This document shows, in pieces, positions 17,223 to 27,259 of a stretch of DNA of 64,000 nt; the first letter of the stretch is position 1, and every line of letters begins with the position of its first letter. The translations under genes and the position numbers were made by a program. This stretch comes from Sulfobacillus acidophilus (GTDB taxonomy: Bacteria; Bacillota; Sulfobacillia; Sulfobacillales; Sulfobacillaceae), in NCBI GenBank assembly GCA_003023745.1, contig PXYV01000004.1, positions 46,213-110,212 of the forward strand. The letters run 5' to 3'. Under the pieces are notes generated by a model. That model saw nothing but the letters and a program-made list of their open reading frames with translations, searched no databases and was not told the origin of the DNA.

Positions 17223-18947
17223 TTACTTGATCGTCCAGTATTGGGGGGCAATGCTGCCGGCGACACCGGCGGTCGAGACGACACCATGCACATTTTTAGC
17301 GTAAGTCAGGTAGTCGCCTTGCACCGACACGCTTCCCGCTGGCCAAGGCAGCCACAGAACCGGCACCTCTTTAGAAATATTCTCCTCATATTTAAACAGA
17401 GCGGACAACGTGGCTTTGGTTGATGCCGGCTTGGTCACAGCTGCCATCAATGCATTGCTGGTGGCATTGCTATACCCGCCATTGTTGGACCCGCCGCCGG
17501 TTCCAAAGATCGATTCACCGTCGGGGTAAAATGTCCCCCAGGTCAAATTGAACGGACCTTCGACGGACCACTTGGTGGGATCAATCGTCTGGTTCATGTC
17601 CACATCCGCCAACGCTTCGGGGCGCAACGTCACGTCGATGCCCTCTTTGGCCCAGTCCGCCTTCAGCAGCTCCATCATATCCGTGGTGGTCTGGTCGCCC
17701 GAGATGTAAGTGACCGTGAACGCCAAGCGCAATTTGCCCTTGGTCATCACACCGTTCACTTCCTTCCAACCGTTGGCCTCCAACAGTTTCTTCCCTTTGG
17801 CGGGATTATATGGATAGTCAGCCTTGGTCGTGGCCGGGTCGACGTAGACGGTCTTTGGCAGCGCCGCCACCGGTCCATAACAGAGGGAGGCCTCCCCATG
17901 ATAGATCCCCTTGATGATGGCCGGTTCGTTGATGCCCATTTGCAGCGCTTCGCGCAGGTACAGTTGTTGGAAGACCGGTCCCAGTCCTCCTGGTGCATGC
18001 GCGTTCTCGTTCATCGGCATTTCGGTGAATCCCACGAAGTAAACCGGCTTGATGACATCGTTGGTCAACTGGCCGCGCGCCGACCAAGAACTGTTCGGCA
18101 GGTACCCCACGTTGACGGTGCCTTCCTTCAACGCCTCGAACTCCGCCGCCGTCGATGTTTCATACTGCTCGATAAAGGCTTTGATGGTTGGCTTGTGTCC
18201 CCCATAGGAAGGGTTCGGGACAAATTCCCAGTAGTCGCCGGGAACCATCTTGTAGAACTTAAAAGCGCCGTCCACGACGTCGTACTCGGGACTCGTCGGT
18301 GAATTGGCCAGCAAGTCAATGAACTCCAGCTCTTTATACATATTGGTCGGATACTTGTCCCACACGCTCTGATCCACCGGAATAATCTGAGACAGACCGT
18401 CTTGAATGAACCAGACGGCATTGACGGGCGCGGTGGTCGTGATCACAACCGTTTTGGACCCCTTCGCGACCACGCTCTTCCAATCAGCCGGAACGCCGCC
18501 GATTCCTACATACGGATATCCAAAAGGTGTGTGTTTGGAGCTGGCCGCTTTAATCAAATCCCAGGTAAACACCACATCTTGGGCCGTGACTGGCTGCCCA
18601 TTGGACCACTTATACTTCGTGCCCAAATGAACCGTAAACTGATCGGAAGCCTTGTTGACCGTAACTCCCGTGGCAATCGACTGGGCATAATCGGGGGCAT
18701 CGTTCGTGCCAATATGCACCAAGGGCACATACATCAGGCTTTGCAATTGCCTGTTTTGCAGCGTAGCCCCCGTATCGCTGCCCACCGGAAAAAACCAATT
18801 AGGCGCCTGTAAGGGAGCCGTGGCCATGACAATTGTATCCGCGCTTGCCGAGGTCGACGCCACCCGTGCATGCGTCGTTCCCCACCCGGCAGCAGACAAC
18901 AGCGCCAGACATGACACGCCCAGCAACGCGATGCTCCGTTTCACCAC
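17223..18947 (-). CDS. extracellular solute-binding protein, family 5 (copy 2)
   Basis: About 574 aa; a tandem paralogue of the preceding entry with long identical stretches (QYETSTAAEFEALKEGTVNV, GTGGGSNNGGYSNAT). The start is one of two adjacent GTG codons (18947 or 18944) after a GAGGAGG site. The signal peptide core is SIALLGVSCLALLSAAGWG; it contains a Cys but not a good lipobox. The protein should bind an oligopeptide-like or other solute outside the membrane. It is the first structural gene after the LacI gene and has its own perfect palindrome upstream. Confidence 0.9.
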   Translation of the reverse strand: MVKRSIALLGVSCLALLSAAGWGTTHARVASTSASADTIVMATAPLQAPNWFFPVGSDTGATLQNRQLQSLMYVPLVHIGTNDAPDYAQSIATGVTVNKASDQFTVHLGTKYKWSNGQPVTAQDVVFTWDLIKAASSKHTPFGYPYVGIGGVPADWKSVVAKGSKTVVITTTAPVNAVWFIQDGLSQIIPVDQSVWDKYPTNMYKELEFIDLLANSPTSPEYDVVDGAFKFYKMVPGDYWEFVPNPSYGGHKPTIKAFIEQYETSTAAEFEALKEGTVNVGYLPNSSWSARGQLTNDVIKPVYFVGFTEMPMNENAHAPGGLGPVFQQLYLREALQMGINEPAIIKGIYHGEASLCYGPVAALPKTVYVDPATTKADYPYNPAKGKKLLEANGWKEVNGVMTKGKLRLAFTVTYISGDQTTTDMMELLKADWAKEGIDVTLRPEALADVDMNQTIDPTKWSVEGPFNLTWGTFYPDGESIFGTGGGSNNGGYSNATSNALMAAVTKPASTKATLSALFKYEENISKEVPVLWLPWPAGSVSVQGDYLTYAKNVHGVVSTAGVAGSIAPQYWTIK

Positions 18948-18978
18948 TGTTCTCGTCCTCCTCAATCCTTACAAGAGA

Positions 18979-18994
18979 GGTAAACCGGTTTACC
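18979..18994. promoter_or_regulatory. LacI-type operator before binding-protein copy 2
   Basis: GGTAAACCGGTTTACC is a perfect 16-bp palindrome 31 bp before the start codon. A TTGACT -35-like hexamer lies at 19020-19025 on the minus strand, so binding here would cover the start of transcription. Confidence 0.75.
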
Positions 18995-19078
18995 ACATGG
19001 TTGCAGAAATAATCGTCAGAGTCAACAGAAATAATTTGATTAATGGCGGCATTAGCCCTGTTCAGACCGTAACGGCTG

Positions 19079-20098
19079 CTAGCGCAGCGCGGGCGCAGGG
19101 TGTGCAATGGCAGACGCCCGTTCAATCAATCGCGGAGGCAATAGCACGACATCACGAGCACTGGCGTTCTCTTCGAGGGCCTCAAGGAGCAAATCGAAGG
19201 CGACCCGGCCCATGGTCTCGACTGGTTGTCGAACGGTCGTCAGGGGCGGGTGCACCATGGATGCCACCGGAATGTCATCATAGCCCACAATCGACAGTTC
19301 CTCCGGGATGCGCCATTGCAAGGCAAAGGACTCTTGCAGGGCGCCAATCGCCAAGAGATCATTGGCCGCAAAAACTGCGGTGGGTTTGACCGATACCCGC
19401 GACAACTGCCGCAGCATGGACCGTCCGCCGTCCAAGCCAAAATGGCCCGACAGGATCCATTCCGGACGCACGTCAATCCCCTGTTCATGCAGCGCCGTCA
19501 CATAGCCGCGTTGCCGCTGCGCAGACGATGAAAGTCGCGGGTCTTCCAAGAATAGAGCGATGTCGCGGTGCCCTTGATTCAACAAGTAGGTCGTGGCCAG
19601 GTAGCCGCCCGCTACATTGTCTGACGTCACCGCCCAGGTCCGGACTTTAGACATCAAGCGATCGGCCAGCACCACTGGACGGCCGCTAGACAAAATTTTG
19701 CTACAATCTTCGTCGTCCTCACTAAACGGCGACATGATATAGCCGTCGACCTGTTTTTGCAGTAACATGTCAATCAATTTATGCTGGCGATCGGTGTCAT
19801 TATCCGTACTGGCCACGATCACGTTATAGCCTCGCGTGATCGCCACATCCTCAATCGATTTGGCAAGACTACTACAAAACGGGTTGGTGATATCCGACAC
19901 CACCAGACCGACCGTAAAGGTACGCTTGGCTTTTAAGGCCGAAGCCACCATGCTCGGCTGATATGACAGCTCCTCGATCACCGCCAGCACGCGTTGACGC
20001 GTCTTTTCGCTCATACGACCACTCTGATGAAGAACTTTGGACACCGTCGAAGGCGAGACCCCGCTGGCCTTCGCAATGTCGTATATGGTGGTCTTCAT
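19079..20098 (-). CDS. LacI-family transcriptional regulator
   Basis: The 339-aa product from the ATG at 20098 begins MKTTIYDIAKASGVSPSTVS, a typical LacI helix-turn-helix, with hinge helix residues PSMVASALKAKRT and a periplasmic-binding-type sensor domain (VGLVVSDITNPFCSSLAKSI, NDLLAIGALQ, GYDDIPVASMVHPPLTTVRQ). It lies upstream of the two binding-protein genes in the same direction and probably binds the GGTAAACCGGTTTACC palindromes. Whether it also governs the iol genes is not shown by the sequence. The inducer is unknown. Confidence 0.92.
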   Translation of the reverse strand: MKTTIYDIAKASGVSPSTVSKVLHQSGRMSEKTRQRVLAVIEELSYQPSMVASALKAKRTFTVGLVVSDITNPFCSSLAKSIEDVAITRGYNVIVASTDNDTDRQHKLIDMLLQKQVDGYIMSPFSEDDEDCSKILSSGRPVVLADRLMSKVRTWAVTSDNVAGGYLATTYLLNQGHRDIALFLEDPRLSSSAQRQRGYVTALHEQGIDVRPEWILSGHFGLDGGRSMLRQLSRVSVKPTAVFAANDLLAIGALQESFALQWRIPEELSIVGYDDIPVASMVHPPLTTVRQPVETMGRVAFDLLLEALEENASARDVVLLPPRLIERASAIAHPAPALR

Positions 20099-20316
20099 GC
20101 CGCCGCCATCTCTCCTTGCCACACTCTCGCCACCCTACGGGATGCTTCAAACCGAACTCTGGTGAATAAGGCCCGGCCAGTCCTTTTCGTCGCTGCGCTT
20201 GACCAGCATCGGCGTCCCGGATCTCGACACGCATCGCTCTCAGATATTTGCGGATGCTTTATCAGACTCAGCACCGCATTCATACTTGGAACCGCGATCT
20301 TATTAGTCTTATGATA

Positions 20317-20346
20317 TCAAAAGGTGGCTTGGCCACCTACTTTTGA
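20317..20346 (-). terminator. hairpin with T-rich tail
   Basis: GGTGGC-TTG-GCCACC is a perfect 6-bp stem. On the minus strand it is followed by TTTTGATAT. It could end leftward transcription from hemW/lepA, although it is about 670 bp past the hemW stop. Confidence 0.45.
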
Positions 20347-21011
20347 GAACTATTGTCGGGAAACACTCCCCAACCTGAGGGCCGTCAAAAAGCATCACGT
20401 TAGCCAATCCTGAAACGAAACGACTAATGTCGCCATCGCCATTGGTGAAGCGTTGGCGTTGGTCAAGAATGTCCCACGCTTGGCGTCCAAAACTAGAACG
20501 TCGGCAGCACCTGTCTTTAGCGATTTTCGTCTGAGACGATGACGCGAGCGTTCGGCGTCGATCTGGCCATTCGTTCAGCGTGCGTGGCCTGCTGGCTTCC
20601 GAACGCTCGCCCATTCTGGCGCCGGTCGCAGGCTACGTTGCCTTCGCGAACCCACAAAACGGCCGTGTGGAGGATGGGACCCCATCCCAGACGCGAAATG
20701 ATGACGCGCAACCCCAACGCATGACGTCCGTACGCAAGAATTCGTCCGACGGCAGGCGTCTTGAAGTGGGCGGTGTTGCGGCGCCTTTGATAACAGGTCG
20801 CACCTGCAAAGTAAGAAGTCTTAGGCTAAGAATAGGAGCAGTTTACGGTGGCTTTCCACCATTCCAGGGTACGAGCCGATCCGCCATCTGACCCGGTCCT
20901 GATCCCGTGCCAGGCACCCCCGCGAAGGGAGCGATCCGGGTGATTTCCCCGCCGTCATTGCTCCGTTGGCGTAACCTGCCAACGCTGTGCATCCCCCACC
21001 CTGCCGACTTT
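20347..21011. other. intergenic region, no gene recognised
   Basis: About 660 bp between the hairpin and the hemW stop. Several open frames exist but none has recognisable motifs or a good start site. A short similarity (GACGTCCG, two variable bases, then GCAAGAAT) is shared with the gap at 7440-7470, perhaps a relic of the same repeat family. Confidence 0.4.
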
Positions 21012-22238
21012 TTAATCCGTGCCGGTACACGACTGATCCTTTAGCTCGACATCGCCCGCTCTGGAATCCTGCACCAACATATCCGGCGGTGCGTCCACCA
21101 AAGCACGCGCGACCACATTTGCTAAATCGCGTCCGCGCGGGGTTAAACGTAGGGCATGACCATCCTCACACAATAAGTGCTTTGCTTCGAGCTCTTGCAA
21201 CACTCCACCGAAAACCTGTGAAGCCGATATCCGAAACCGTTGGAAAAACCTCCGCAAATCGACCCCTTCGCGCAGTCTCAACCCCAGCCACAGCCATTCG
21301 CGCATCTCTTCGTCCACCGTTAAGTCTTCATAGCCATCGAGCGGGTCAACCCCTGCCTCGACCAAATCCATATAACGGCGCACACCGCGCACATTCCACC
21401 AGCGGCGCCCGGGGCGATAGGCGTGGGCCCCGGCCCCCAGGGCCACATAGGGTGCCAATCTCCAGTACAGTTGATTATGCCGGGATGCGTACCCGGCCCG
21501 GGCATAGTTGGAAATTTCGTAAGGCTGCAATTCCATCGCAGTCAAGCGTGTTTCGGCCCAATCGGCCATTTCCGCCACCAAGTCCGGGTCGGGAAGTTCC
21601 GCTTGGCCGCGCTCGACCGCCCGGTGCAGAGGCGTGCCCGCTTCAACGATGAGGGCATACAGCGAGAGGTGATCCGGCCCGAGATGCAGGAGCCCATCGA
21701 CAGTCTCTTGCCATTCCTGCAGGGTTTGGCCGGGCAACCCATAAATCGCGTCCAAATTAATGTTGGTGAATCCGGCCTCTCTAGCCATGCATACCGTTTG
21801 TCGAATCATCGACACGTCATGGATGCGATTTAAGGCCCGCAGATGATGATTTTGCATCGCCTGAGCGCCAATCGAGAGTCGGTTCACCCCAAAATCTTGC
21901 CACGATGCCAGCTTTTGTGCAGTCACCGTGCCGGGGTTGACCTCCATGGTCACTTCTGGAGCGGTCACCGGTTCACTGAGTCTTTCCCACAGCGCTTCGA
22001 GCACATGCCCAATCAGCACCGGGTCGAGAATAGAAGGCGTTCCCCCACCAAAGTACACGGATGCCAGCGACCCCTCGGGCACTGTTTCGCTTTGCCATTC
22101 GCCTAAAAGCGCCTTGGTATAGCGCAGGTGTTCGGCCTGACCCATGCCTGTCACGGTATTGAAGTCACAATAGGTGCACCGCGCTTCGCAAAAGGGAATA
22201 TGGACGTAAATGCCCCAATCCTCCGTTGGCAACATCAC
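21012..22238 (-). CDS. hemW: radical SAM heme chaperone HemW
   Basis: HemW is a radical SAM protein related to HemN that inserts heme into respiratory enzymes. The 408-aa product has the CxxxCxxC cluster site in [19 protein letters not shown], then [12 protein letters not shown] and [20 protein letters not shown]. The fourth residue after the cluster motif (F in CDF) fits HemW rather than HemN, which has an extra Cys there. Its start overlaps the lepA stop by 4 bp, the standard lepA-hemW arrangement of Firmicutes. Confidence 0.94.
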   Translation of the reverse strand: MMLPTEDWGIYVHIPFCEARCTYCDFNTVTGMGQAEHLRYTKALLGEWQSETVPEGSLASVYFGGGTPSILDPVLIGHVLEALWERLSEPVTAPEVTMEVNPGTVTAQKLASWQDFGVNRLSIGAQAMQNHHLRALNRIHDVSMIRQTVCMAREAGFTNINLDAIYGLPGQTLQEWQETVDGLLHLGPDHLSLYALIVEAGTPLHRAVERGQAELPDPDLVAEMADWAETRLTAMELQPYEISNYARAGYASRHNQLYWRLAPYVALGAGAHAYRPGRRWWNVRGVRRYMDLVEAGVDPLDGYEDLTVDEEMREWLWLGLRLREGVDLRRFFQRFRISASQVFGGVLQELEAKHLLCEDGHALRLTPRGRDLANVVARALVDAPPDMLVQDSRAGDVELKDQSCTGTD

Positions 22239-24031
22239 TCGTGCTCCGTCCGTAAAATGGCCATGAACGCTTCTTGCGGTATCTCAATCGTCCCCACCGA
22301 CTTCATGCGCCGTTTCCCCTCTTTTTGCTTTTCTAAAAGCTTGCGTTTCCGGGTAATGTCACCGCCGTAACACTTGGCCAAGACGTCCTTGCGCAGTGCT
22401 TTGACTGTCTCTCGCGCAATCACGCGCGAGCCGATCGCCGCCTGAATCGGCACTTCAAACAACTGGCGCGGAATCAGTTGGCGCAAGCGCTCCGCCAACG
22501 CCCGCCCTTTATCATACGCTCGGTCGCGGTGAACAACGGACGACAGCGCGTCCACCACCTCGCCATTTAATAGGATGTCCATCCGCACCAGATCCGCTGG
22601 CTGCACGCCCGACAGCCGGTAATCCAACGATGCGTATCCTCGGGTGCGACTTTTTAACTGATCAAAAAAGTCGTACATAATCTCTCCCAATGGCAGTCGA
22701 TAGCTCAGACGAGCTCGCAACGTATCCAGATAGTCGAGGTTAAGATAGGTGCCGCGGCGTTCCGACGCCAACTCCATCACCGCGCCAATGTACTCGCTGG
22801 GGCATATGATATCGGCGTCTACCACCGGTTCTTCAATCAATGCGATGTCCCCGGCCGGCGGCATGCGGGCTGGATTGTCCACCCGAAGGTGACCACCGCC
22901 GGTTAAAGTCACCTCGTACACGACGTTGGGCGCCGTGGTAATCAGCGTCAGATCGTATTCCCGCTCCAGGCGTTCTTGAATCACTTCCATATGCAAGAGA
23001 CCCAAAAACCCGGCACGAAAGCCAAAACCCAACGCAGCCGATGTTTCCGGCTCAAACGTTAACGCAGCATCGTTCAACTGCAGTTTTTCTAGCGCTTCCC
23101 GCAAGCGGTGATAATCTTCCGAATCGACGGGATACAATCCGGAATAGACCATGGGCTGGGCGGGACGATATCCCGGCAACGGAACGTCGGCGGGATGCTG
23201 GGCATGCGTTACCGTATCACCGACGCGCGTGTCCTGTACCGTCTTGATTTGTGCAGCAAAAAATCCCACTTCGCCCGTGGCCAGCTCTTGTACCGGCACC
23301 GGATTGGGGCCAAAGATACCGATTTCCGATACCTCGAACAGTTTATTCGTCGCCATAAAGCGCACCTGATCGCCAACTTTCAAGCATCCGTCCACCACAC
23401 GAATGTAGACTAGCACTCCCTTGTAACTGTCAAACCGGGAGTCGAAAATTAACGCGCGCAGCGGTCCATGCGCATCACCCTGCGGCGGCGGCACTTTCTC
23501 GACGACGTCAGCCAACACCCGATCAATGCCTGCACCCTGTTTTGCCGAGGTCAACACCGCTTCAGTACCGTCAATGCCGATATCCAAGAGTTGCTCCATA
23601 ACCGCCTCAGGATTAGCGCTAGGCAAGTCAATTTTGTTGATTATCGGAATGATCGCCAAGTCATTTTCCAATGCCATATAGAGATTGGCTAATGTCTGGG
23701 CCTCGACGCCTTGAGCCGCGTCGACGACCAACAGTGCTCCCTCGCAAGCTTGTAAGGCACGCGACACCTCATAGGTAAAATCCACATGGCCAGGCGTGTC
23801 AATCAGGTTCAGTTCATACTGCTCGCCCTGATATTGATAAAACAGCCGCACCGCTTGCGCTTTAATGGTAATTCCGCGCTCACGCTCTAAGTCCATAGAA
23901 TCCAACACCTGAGGCGCCATCTCCCGGGATGTCAACGCCCCGGTTGTCTCAATGAGCCGATCGGCCAATGTGCTTTTCCCGTGGTCAATATGAGCAATAA
24001 TGGAGAAGTTGCGAATGTGCGCCTGATCCAC
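22235..24031 (-). CDS. lepA: elongation factor 4 (LepA)
   Basis: A ribosome-dependent GTPase that back-translocates or rescues stalled ribosomes. The 598-aa length is normal. It shows the G1 loop [21 protein letters not shown]3 [13 protein letters not shown]4 NKID and the LepA-specific C-terminal domain ([40 protein letters not shown]). It is separated from spoIIP and rpsT, its usual neighbours, by more than 20 kb of accessory DNA. Confidence 0.97.
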   Translation of the reverse strand: MDQAHIRNFSIIAHIDHGKSTLADRLIETTGALTSREMAPQVLDSMDLERERGITIKAQAVRLFYQYQGEQYELNLIDTPGHVDFTYEVSRALQACEGALLVVDAAQGVEAQTLANLYMALENDLAIIPIINKIDLPSANPEAVMEQLLDIGIDGTEAVLTSAKQGAGIDRVLADVVEKVPPPQGDAHGPLRALIFDSRFDSYKGVLVYIRVVDGCLKVGDQVRFMATNKLFEVSEIGIFGPNPVPVQELATGEVGFFAAQIKTVQDTRVGDTVTHAQHPADVPLPGYRPAQPMVYSGLYPVDSEDYHRLREALEKLQLNDAALTFEPETSAALGFGFRAGFLGLLHMEVIQERLEREYDLTLITTAPNVVYEVTLTGGGHLRVDNPARMPPAGDIALIEEPVVDADIICPSEYIGAVMELASERRGTYLNLDYLDTLRARLSYRLPLGEIMYDFFDQLKSRTRGYASLDYRLSGVQPADLVRMDILLNGEVVDALSSVVHRDRAYDKGRALAERLRQLIPRQLFEVPIQAAIGSRVIARETVKALRKDVLAKCYGGDITRKRKLLEKQKEGKRRMKSVGTIEIPQEAFMAILRTEHE

Positions 24032-24307
24032 GTTAGCCTCCTGTGACGTATCATCGTCTTTTCATGTTACCAATCGATATCGGCAAAGGAAAGAAAGCAG
24101 CTGAGACCTGTTCTCCCCCCTTTAAGCAATCCCCAAAGTCGCGAAGAAACAGCCGATGGACTTTACCAGACCTCGACCCCTTACCTAAACAGACGCCACA
24201 ACCGTCGTGGTGATCGATAGATTCTTCAACGTCACCTCGGCACGTTCCTTTTTTTGCTACGGGCGGTTATAATAGAAATAGGTTATCCAGAATGGGAGGT
24301 CAATCAC

Positions 24308-24487
24308 ATGCGGACTACAAAGAAGCCGCCGGTCGAGGTGAAAGTACTCACGGGTACTGACGCGGAAGCCGTGCGAGAGCAACGGTTTCAGGTTGCACGT
24401 GCACGCCTCGCTACCCGCATTCAAGAAGCCAATCTTTCGGAAGAGGAAATCATAGCCGAGGTTCGGGCTTTCCGCGCAGGAAAGTGA
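24308..24487 (+). CDS. small antitoxin-like protein paired with a PIN toxin
   Basis: A 59-aa charged protein starting MRTTKKPPVEVKVLTGTDAE with a predicted helical C-terminal half (LATRIQEANLSEEEIIAEVR). The ATG at 24308 follows GGGAGGTCAATCAC; the track ORF is 18 residues too long. Its stop overlaps the GTG start of the PIN-domain gene by 4 bp, as in VapBC-type modules. The family of the antitoxin is not recognised; it is judged by position, size and overlap. Confidence 0.72.
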   Translation: MRTTKKPPVEVKVLTGTDAEAVREQRFQVARARLATRIQEANLSEEEIIAEVRAFRAGK

Positions 24488-24957
24488 AAATCGTCGTTGA
24501 TACGAATGTTCTGCTCTCCTCGTTGCTCAGTTCTCCAACCAGCACGCTAAACCGTCTACTGGACCAGATTCGCACATCGCATACCCTCGTCCTGTCGCTG
24601 GCTATGGCCGTGGAGCTGGGAGCCGTTATTGTTCGCCCGAAATTCACACGCCTCGGTACCGAAAAGGAGCGCGTGACGATGGCCCAGTCGTTGCTGAGCG
24701 CGCCGCATATTATGGCTATCGTTCCCACTTTCACGATTGTTCATCCTGATTTGCCTGACGTGGACGATAATCGTCTTTTAGAAGTCGCCGTAGCTGCCGA
24801 TGCCGACATCATCATCACCGATGACAAGCAATTATTGGCGCTCACCGCGATTCGTCGCCCCCATGCGATAGAGCCGGAGCCCGAATCCTTGCTAGCGACC
24901 AAAACATTGATTTTAAGTCCCTACGATGCCCTCGATTATTTGCAATCCCTGCCGTAA
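24484..24957 (+). CDS. PIN-domain protein, probable toxin RNase
   Basis: The 157-aa protein begins MKIVVDTNVLLSSLLSS, the first strand of a PIN domain with its conserved Asp, has a Glu in LAMAVELGAVI, and ends with PDVDDNRLLEVAVAADADIIITDDKQLLAL, supplying the further acidic residues of the active site. PIN proteins of this type cut RNA. It starts at a GTG overlapping the small upstream gene. The subgroup resembles putative toxin PIN_3/COG1569 proteins. Confidence 0.85.
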   Translation: MKIVVDTNVLLSSLLSSPTSTLNRLLDQIRTSHTLVLSLAMAVELGAVIVRPKFTRLGTEKERVTMAQSLLSAPHIMAIVPTFTIVHPDLPDVDDNRLLEVAVAADADIIITDDKQLLALTAIRRPHAIEPEPESLLATKTLILSPYDALDYLQSLP

Positions 24958-24960
24958 GCT

Positions 24961-25316
24961 TTAAGTTATCGCGTAGGTCCTGACTACGGCCAACGTTTTT
25001 GTGCCTACCCAGACGCACCGACGAACGTGGTGATTAGCCCCACGCGGCTGGGCAAGTCCTCGCTCGTGTATCTCCCTTTGCTGCTCGCCGTCCCTGAGGT
25101 CCCACACCGGGAGCGTCCGCTACTGGTCATCGCCGACCCGAAGCATGAACTCTTGGCGCTTACTGGCACCCGCCTGAAAACGGCGGGTTATCAAGTGCAT
25201 CCGATTACGTTCGATGACACCAGCTTAGCCGACCGCTGGAACCAGCTTAAAGGCATTACCGATGATCAAGGGCAGGTCAACCACCAGCCCCTTTTGGGAA
25301 CTGGTAGATGCCACGA
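24961..25316 (+). pseudogene. relic of a VirD4/TraG-type conjugation coupling protein
   Basis: An open frame without a start codon contains APTNVVISPTRLGKSSLVYL (Walker A-like) followed by RPLLVIADPKHELLAL (second strand) and FDDTSLADRWNQL, the order seen in T4SS coupling ATPases (TraG/VirD4). Both ends are missing: the 5' end vanishes near 24960 and the 3' end is cut by the IS1595-type left end at 25317. The A of the Walker motif GPTRSGKS is altered (Leu for Ser). It shows that a conjugative element once sat here. Confidence 0.6.
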
Positions 25317-25342
25317 CATACATCCCAAGATGAGTCAGGTTA
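25317..25342. repeat. left terminal inverted repeat of the IS1595-type element
   Basis: CATACATCCCAAGATGAGTC followed by AGGTTA; pairs with 31476-31501 with a single mismatch. Confidence 0.85.
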
Positions 25343-25403
25343 ACGTTCTCCAGTGGAGGCAATGCGGTAGAAATGAGGAAACTCAGGGGGAGGCAGGCGG
25401 CCA

Positions 25404-25716
25404 TGACACTCCTTGAGTAACAAGACCGGTTTGGCACAGAGGACGCGTGTCGGGAGTACCTGTTTCGCCAACGCTGGCCGGAGGAATTCCGCTGTCCCGC
25501 CTGCGAAGGTAACGAGTATTGGACGATTCAGCGGTCCGGGCGGACCGCGCCCCTGTACGAATGCCCAGCCTGCAGGCAGCAGGTATCCGTGACTGCGGGC
25601 ACGATCTTTCACCGCACCTCAGTCCCGCTACGCGTGTGGTTTCTTGCCATCTTTCTGATGGCTGTCGACAAAGGGGGAAATCGGCGCTGGCCTTAAGCCG
25701 CGAACTGGGGTTGCGA
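25404..25716 (+). pseudogene. IS1595-family transposase, N-terminal part
   Basis: The reading frame gives MTLLE-stop-QDRFGTEDACREYLFRQ, a zinc ribbon (FRCPACEGN ... YECPACRQQ) and SVTAGTIFHRTSVPLRVWFL, the classic N-terminus of IS1595 transposases. It has an in-frame stop at codon 6, where the copy at 63943 has Trp, and a one-base frameshift after VDKGG. In the corrected frame it continues SALALSRELGLR, exactly where the C-terminal piece at 30676 resumes. It is not functional as it stands. Confidence 0.85.
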
Positions 25717-25971
25717 CTCAACTTCCGCATCTCACTCGGCGCCACCGCGACGATTTTTTTCGGGACCCCGGCGCTACCCGGACGGCTCAAACCGCACGGA
25801 CGCGCCCACGCCGAGGGCGTCTAGAATGCGCACGGCATGCGCGGGGACCGCACCCCACTGGTACCACAGGGCCTCCGACGTGCTCTTGCACAGGAGCCAC
25901 AGGGGACGCAGGGCATCCAAAATGACCGTTTCGGAGGGTGCCGCGTGGCGGCGTCTCGGGGTTCGTCGCCG

Positions 25972-26901
25972 TTATGCCCGAGACACCACCACGGTCAGGA
26001 CCACAAAATGCGTCGTGCTTGTCGCTAAATCCAGATAGTAGGTACCAGGGCGGGAAAATCCCGGATAGGTCAAACCCAAAATTGTGTCCGCCGCGAAGAT
26101 GCTCAGGGGGTCGGCATCCCCCCGCGTGGGAAACGGGCCGTACATGGCGAGCGTGCCGTGTTCCACGGCATGCAAGGCATCCACGGTATCGGGCCGCATG
26201 GCAATCGGCTGGCCGACCTTGAGGTGAATCACGGGGCTTCCGAGAATGGTGGGCGTCGGCTGGCCCGGATACAGGTAGACCGGGATGACATGGGCCCCGG
26301 GCGGAATCGTCTCCAGCAAGCCTTCGTGCTGAGCGATGAGCGCTGGCCCCCGCCAGGTGAACTGTTCGGCAAACGAGGAGAAGATTTCGCGAAACGATTG
26401 CGATCCGCCGGTAACGTACCCGGAATAGCCCGTGACGGTATAGGCGAGCGTCACTTTCGTCGGCGACACCACGAAGTTGAGAAACATCGTCTCGGCTGCC
26501 GCATTGCCGCCGGTGCTAACGGGCAAGATGACCGCGCCCTCATGGCCCGCCGGGTTCATGCGGACTAACGGCTTCGACGCGAGAGGCAAGGCTGACCAGC
26601 GCCGTACTGTCACGGCCTGCCAACCGGTCTCACGATGCTGCACGAAGACTACCCAGAGACCCGGCGGGTAGGAGCCGCCTTTCTGTTGAGCCCACAGTAC
26701 CAGGGTGGCGAGCGCGGGAAGGTATTCCTTCCCGAGGAGGCGCGTGTTGGTGGGAACAAAGGGGGCCACGCTGCGAGGCGGAGCCAAGGGGGCCGCATGA
26801 GCCGCAGGCGCCACAAGGCCCAACACGGCCGACAAGAACACTCCGATTCCGAGCATCAGGGCCCACAGCCGACGTCCGCCCGAGAACCATCGTCGGCGCA
26901 T
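25972..26901 (-). CDS. secreted protein of unknown function
   Basis: A 309-aa protein with a strong signal peptide: RRR start, hydrophobic core LWALMLGIGVFLSAVLGLVA and AHA-AP cleavage site at about residue 36. The rest is rich in Pro, Gly, Thr and beta-prone segments and ends TYYLDLATSTTHFVVLTVVV. No catalytic motif is recognised; no Cys is seen in the mature part. The gene has a fair AGGAGGAAT ribosome-binding site at its start. It lies alone on the minus strand within the insertion, so it is likely cargo. Confidence 0.65.
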   Translation of the reverse strand: MRRRWFSGGRRLWALMLGIGVFLSAVLGLVAPAAHAAPLAPPRSVAPFVPTNTRLLGKEYLPALATLVLWAQQKGGSYPPGLWVVFVQHRETGWQAVTVRRWSALPLASKPLVRMNPAGHEGAVILPVSTGGNAAAETMFLNFVVSPTKVTLAYTVTGYSGYVTGGSQSFREIFSSFAEQFTWRGPALIAQHEGLLETIPPGAHVIPVYLYPGQPTPTILGSPVIHLKVGQPIAMRPDTVDALHAVEHGTLAMYGPFPTRGDADPLSIFAADTILGLTYPGFSRPGTYYLDLATSTTHFVVLTVVVSRA

Positions 26902-27259
26902 AGAGATTCCTCCTTCTGTTTAGCGTTTCGGACGTTTCGATCATACCCCTGCGCTACTGCCAAGGGCAATTGAAATTCCCCCAAAAAGACAATTTGAAAA
27001 TCCTCAAAAACGTTCGCTGACATTTCGCATAAACGCCAGCTGAATTTGGCTCTTCCGCACTTTTGCTGAACGTCAGATAGAGGTAGGTTGCGAATCTTAT
27101 GGGTCTCCGTCGGGTGTTGTCGAATCTCGGGCCAACATCGCGTGGCGGATAACGGAGCGTCACTTTGGGACGGGGCGACCTACGAACCCGGGGACGTTGC
27201 CAGGATGAAGTAGAGTCCTGTCGCGACGACTGCAGTGTAGGCGCTCGTGGCAGCACGGC
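26902..27259. other. intergenic region, lower GC
   Basis: About 360 bp without a gene. The part at 26960-27070 is A/T-richer than its surroundings and holds repeated short motifs such as GAAATT, AAAATCCTCAAAA and ACGTTC, which could be the end of a decayed IS; no transposase remains. Confidence 0.35.

Noticed and set aside
18402-18812. 136-aa plus-strand ORF
   Set aside because: Antisense to binding-protein copy 2, mirrored by a similar shadow in copy 1 because the two genes are paralogues.
20987-21652. 221-aa plus-strand ORF
   Set aside because: Antisense to hemW; Pro/Arg-rich nonsense.
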